24,100 bases of DNA from Lysobacter_K sp038248955 (GTDB lineage: Bacteria; Pseudomonadota; Gammaproteobacteria; Xanthomonadales; Xanthomonadaceae): positions 1 through 24,100 of the forward strand of contig JBBRWW010000032.1 of NCBI GenBank assembly GCA_038248955.1, written 5' to 3'. The notes beneath the pieces were generated by a model. The model made no database searches and was not told where the DNA came from. It saw only the letters and a list, made by a program, of their open reading frames with translations. How positions within the stretch are numbered: position 1 is the stretch's first letter; every line of letters begins with the position of its first letter. A program made the position numbers and the translations under genes. Below are positions 22,866-24,100 of the stretch, piece by piece.

Positions 22866-24100
22866 ATGACCACGCTCACCGATGACCAGGCGCGCGCCTA
22901 CATGCACAAGCTGCTGGCGGCGATGAGTGCCGCCGACGGCTCGGACCTGTTCATCGCCCACGACTTTCCGCCCAGCATCAAGGTGCTGGGCAGCATGCGG
23001 CCCTTGTCCGGCCAGAAGCTCACCGGCGAGATCACCGCGCAGCTCGCCAACGCGATGATGAACGAGCACCAGCGTGCGGAGTTCGCCCGCGACCTGGAAT
23101 GCAACTTCGCCGTGGCCGTGCCCGGGGTGTCGCGGTTTCGGGTCAATGTGTTCGTGCAGCAGCAGCACGTCGGCATGGTGCTGCGCACGATCGCCGCCGA
23201 GATCCCCAACTTCGAGAAGCTCAAGCTGCCCGAGATCCTCAAGGACGTGGTGATGAACAAGCGCGGGCTGGTGCTGCTGGTCGGCGGCACCGGCTCGGGC
23301 AAGTCGACCTCGTTGGCGGCGATGATCGACCACCGCAACCGCACGTCCGAAGGCCACATCATCACGATCGAAGACCCGGTCGAGTACGCCCACCAATCAA
23401 AGAAGTCGCTGATCACCCACCGCGAGGTCGGCGTCGACACCCATTCGTGGCACCACGCGCTCAAGAACGCGCTGCGCCAGGCGCCGGACGTGATCCTGGT
23501 CGGCGAGATCCGCGATGCCGAAACCATGGAGCACGCGATCGCGTTCGCCGAGACCGGCCACCTGTGCCTGAGCACGCTGCACGCCAACAGCGCCAGCCAG
23601 ACGATGGAGCGGATCATCAATTTCTTCCCGGAGGAGCGTCGCACCCAGCTGTTGATGGACCTGTCGGCCAACCTGCGCGCGATCGTGTCGCAACGATTGG
23701 TGCGCACGGTCGATGGCAAGGGCCGGGTGGCGGCGATCGAGATCCTGATCAATACCCCGACGATCGCCGAGAAGATCTTCAAGGGCGAGTTCAGCGAACT
23801 CAAGGGCGTCATGAACAAGTCCCGCGAGCTGGGCATGCGCACGTTCGACTGGGCGCTGTTCGAGCTCTATAACGAGGGACTGATCGCCTACGAGGAGGCG
23901 ATCCGCAACGCCGACTCGGCCAACGAGCTGCGGCTCAACATCAAGCTCAAGAGCGTGCGGGGCGAGCCGGCATCGGGCCCCGGCACCAGCCTGGCGATGG
24001 ACGACATGTCCTCGGTCGAGGACGAGCGCCGCGAGGAACTGCGCCGCCAGGTAGAGCGCCGCCATGAACTGGAGGAGCAGGAGCTGGCCAAAATGCAGCA
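22866..24100 (+). CDS. pilU: PilU-type type IV pilus retraction ATPase, 3' end cut by window
   Basis: The 411 residues present cover a full PilT/PilU ATPase and more. An N-terminal PAS-like domain (about 15-105, with GSDLFI and CNFAVAVPGVSRFRVN) precedes the core. Walker A is GGTGSGKST at 140-148 (Lys146), the Asp box TIEDPVEY is near 165-172, a His box has His185 in HREVG, Walker B is VILVGEIRD at 209-217 with Glu214, and a second His box has His239 in STLHAN. The words FAETGHLCL and RIINFFPEERR fit PilU rather than PilT. PilU assists PilT in pilus disassembly on the cytoplasmic face of the inner membrane. After the usual end (about residue 368) comes a charged, probably helical tail that runs off the window. 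ATG 22866 has AGGA 11 nt upstream; ATG 22902 is an alternative. It could be a third PilT/PilU paralogue. Confidence 0.92.
   Translation, partial: MTTLTDDQARAYMHKLLAAMSAADGSDLFIAHDFPPSIKVLGSMRPLSGQKLTGEITAQLANAMMNEHQRAEFARDLECNFAVAVPGVSRFRVNVFVQQQHVGMVLRTIAAEIPNFEKLKLPEILKDVVMNKRGLVLLVGGTGSGKSTSLAAMIDHRNRTSEGHIITIEDPVEYAHQSKKSLITHREVGVDTHSWHHALKNALRQAPDVILVGEIRDAETMEHAIAFAETGHLCLSTLHANSASQTMERIINFFPEERRTQLLMDLSANLRAIVSQRLVRTVDGKGRVAAIEILINTPTIAEKIFKGEFSELKGVMNKSRELGMRTFDWALFELYNEGLIAYEEAIRNADSANELRLNIKLKSVRGEPASGPGTSLAMDDMSSVEDERREELRRQVERRHELEEQELAKMQ

Noticed and set aside
1..24100. Mobile elements, toxin-antitoxin pairs, prophage or defence islands
   Set aside because: No transposase, integrase, terminal inverted repeats with target duplication, tRNA-linked attachment site or small toxin-antitoxin pair could be recognised; codon use looks uniform across the window.

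Overview
The window looks like a chromosomal segment of a high-GC gammaproteobacterium, most likely Xanthomonadaceae/Lysobacteraceae (Lysobacter, Luteimonas or a relative). The basis is the strongly GC-rich third codon positions, the gene set (YajQ, DUF1415, CspA-type cold-shock protein, PilU-type ATPase, murein L,D-transpeptidases) and the frequent GTG/TTG starts. This is inference from gene content; there is no rRNA or other direct taxonomic marker. I see no tRNA, rRNA, insertion sequence, integrase, phage gene or CRISPR array. The region reads as ordinary chromosomal backbone rich in envelope functions.

Layout, left to right. 1-2181: minus-strand genes for an unrecognised partial protein, an EamA-type transporter and a zinc alcohol dehydrogenase. 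2303-3947: a minus-strand pair encoding a secreted low-complexity protein with two GWG motifs and, after it, a predicted outer-membrane beta-barrel. 4199-5311: plus-strand yajQ and a DUF1415 gene. 5409-7225: minus-strand rsmC and rsuA, overlapping by 4 nt, both 16S rRNA modification enzymes. 7415-7678: a plus-strand 87-residue unknown. 7755-16580: one enormous minus-strand gene (2941 codons) for a cyclic beta-1,2-glucan synthase of the NdvB/Cgs type. 16883-19421: three minus-strand peptidoglycan enzymes (lipoprotein YkuD_2, periplasmic YkuD, membrane-anchored M23). 19602-21266: a secreted M28 metallopeptidase. 21523-21732: a cold-shock protein gene with a strong terminator and a structured leader. 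21946-22629: a cytoplasmic DsbA/FrnE-like protein. 22866-end: a PilU-type retraction ATPase, cut by the window edge.

The common theme is the cell envelope: periplasmic glucan, murein remodelling, exported proteins and type IV pili, mixed with rRNA modification and cold-shock genes. No obvious new multi-gene defence or mobile system is present. The observations I consider most worth following are the csp leader, where an upstream segment is complementary over 10 of 11 positions to the Shine-Dalgarno region and overlaps a competing hairpin; the secreted GWG-repeat protein with its beta-barrel partner; the solitary glucan synthase; and the PilU-like ATPase without an adjacent pilT and with a charged C-terminal extension. 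Long antisense open frames across the glucan synthase gene (up to 1641 codons) are composition shadows.
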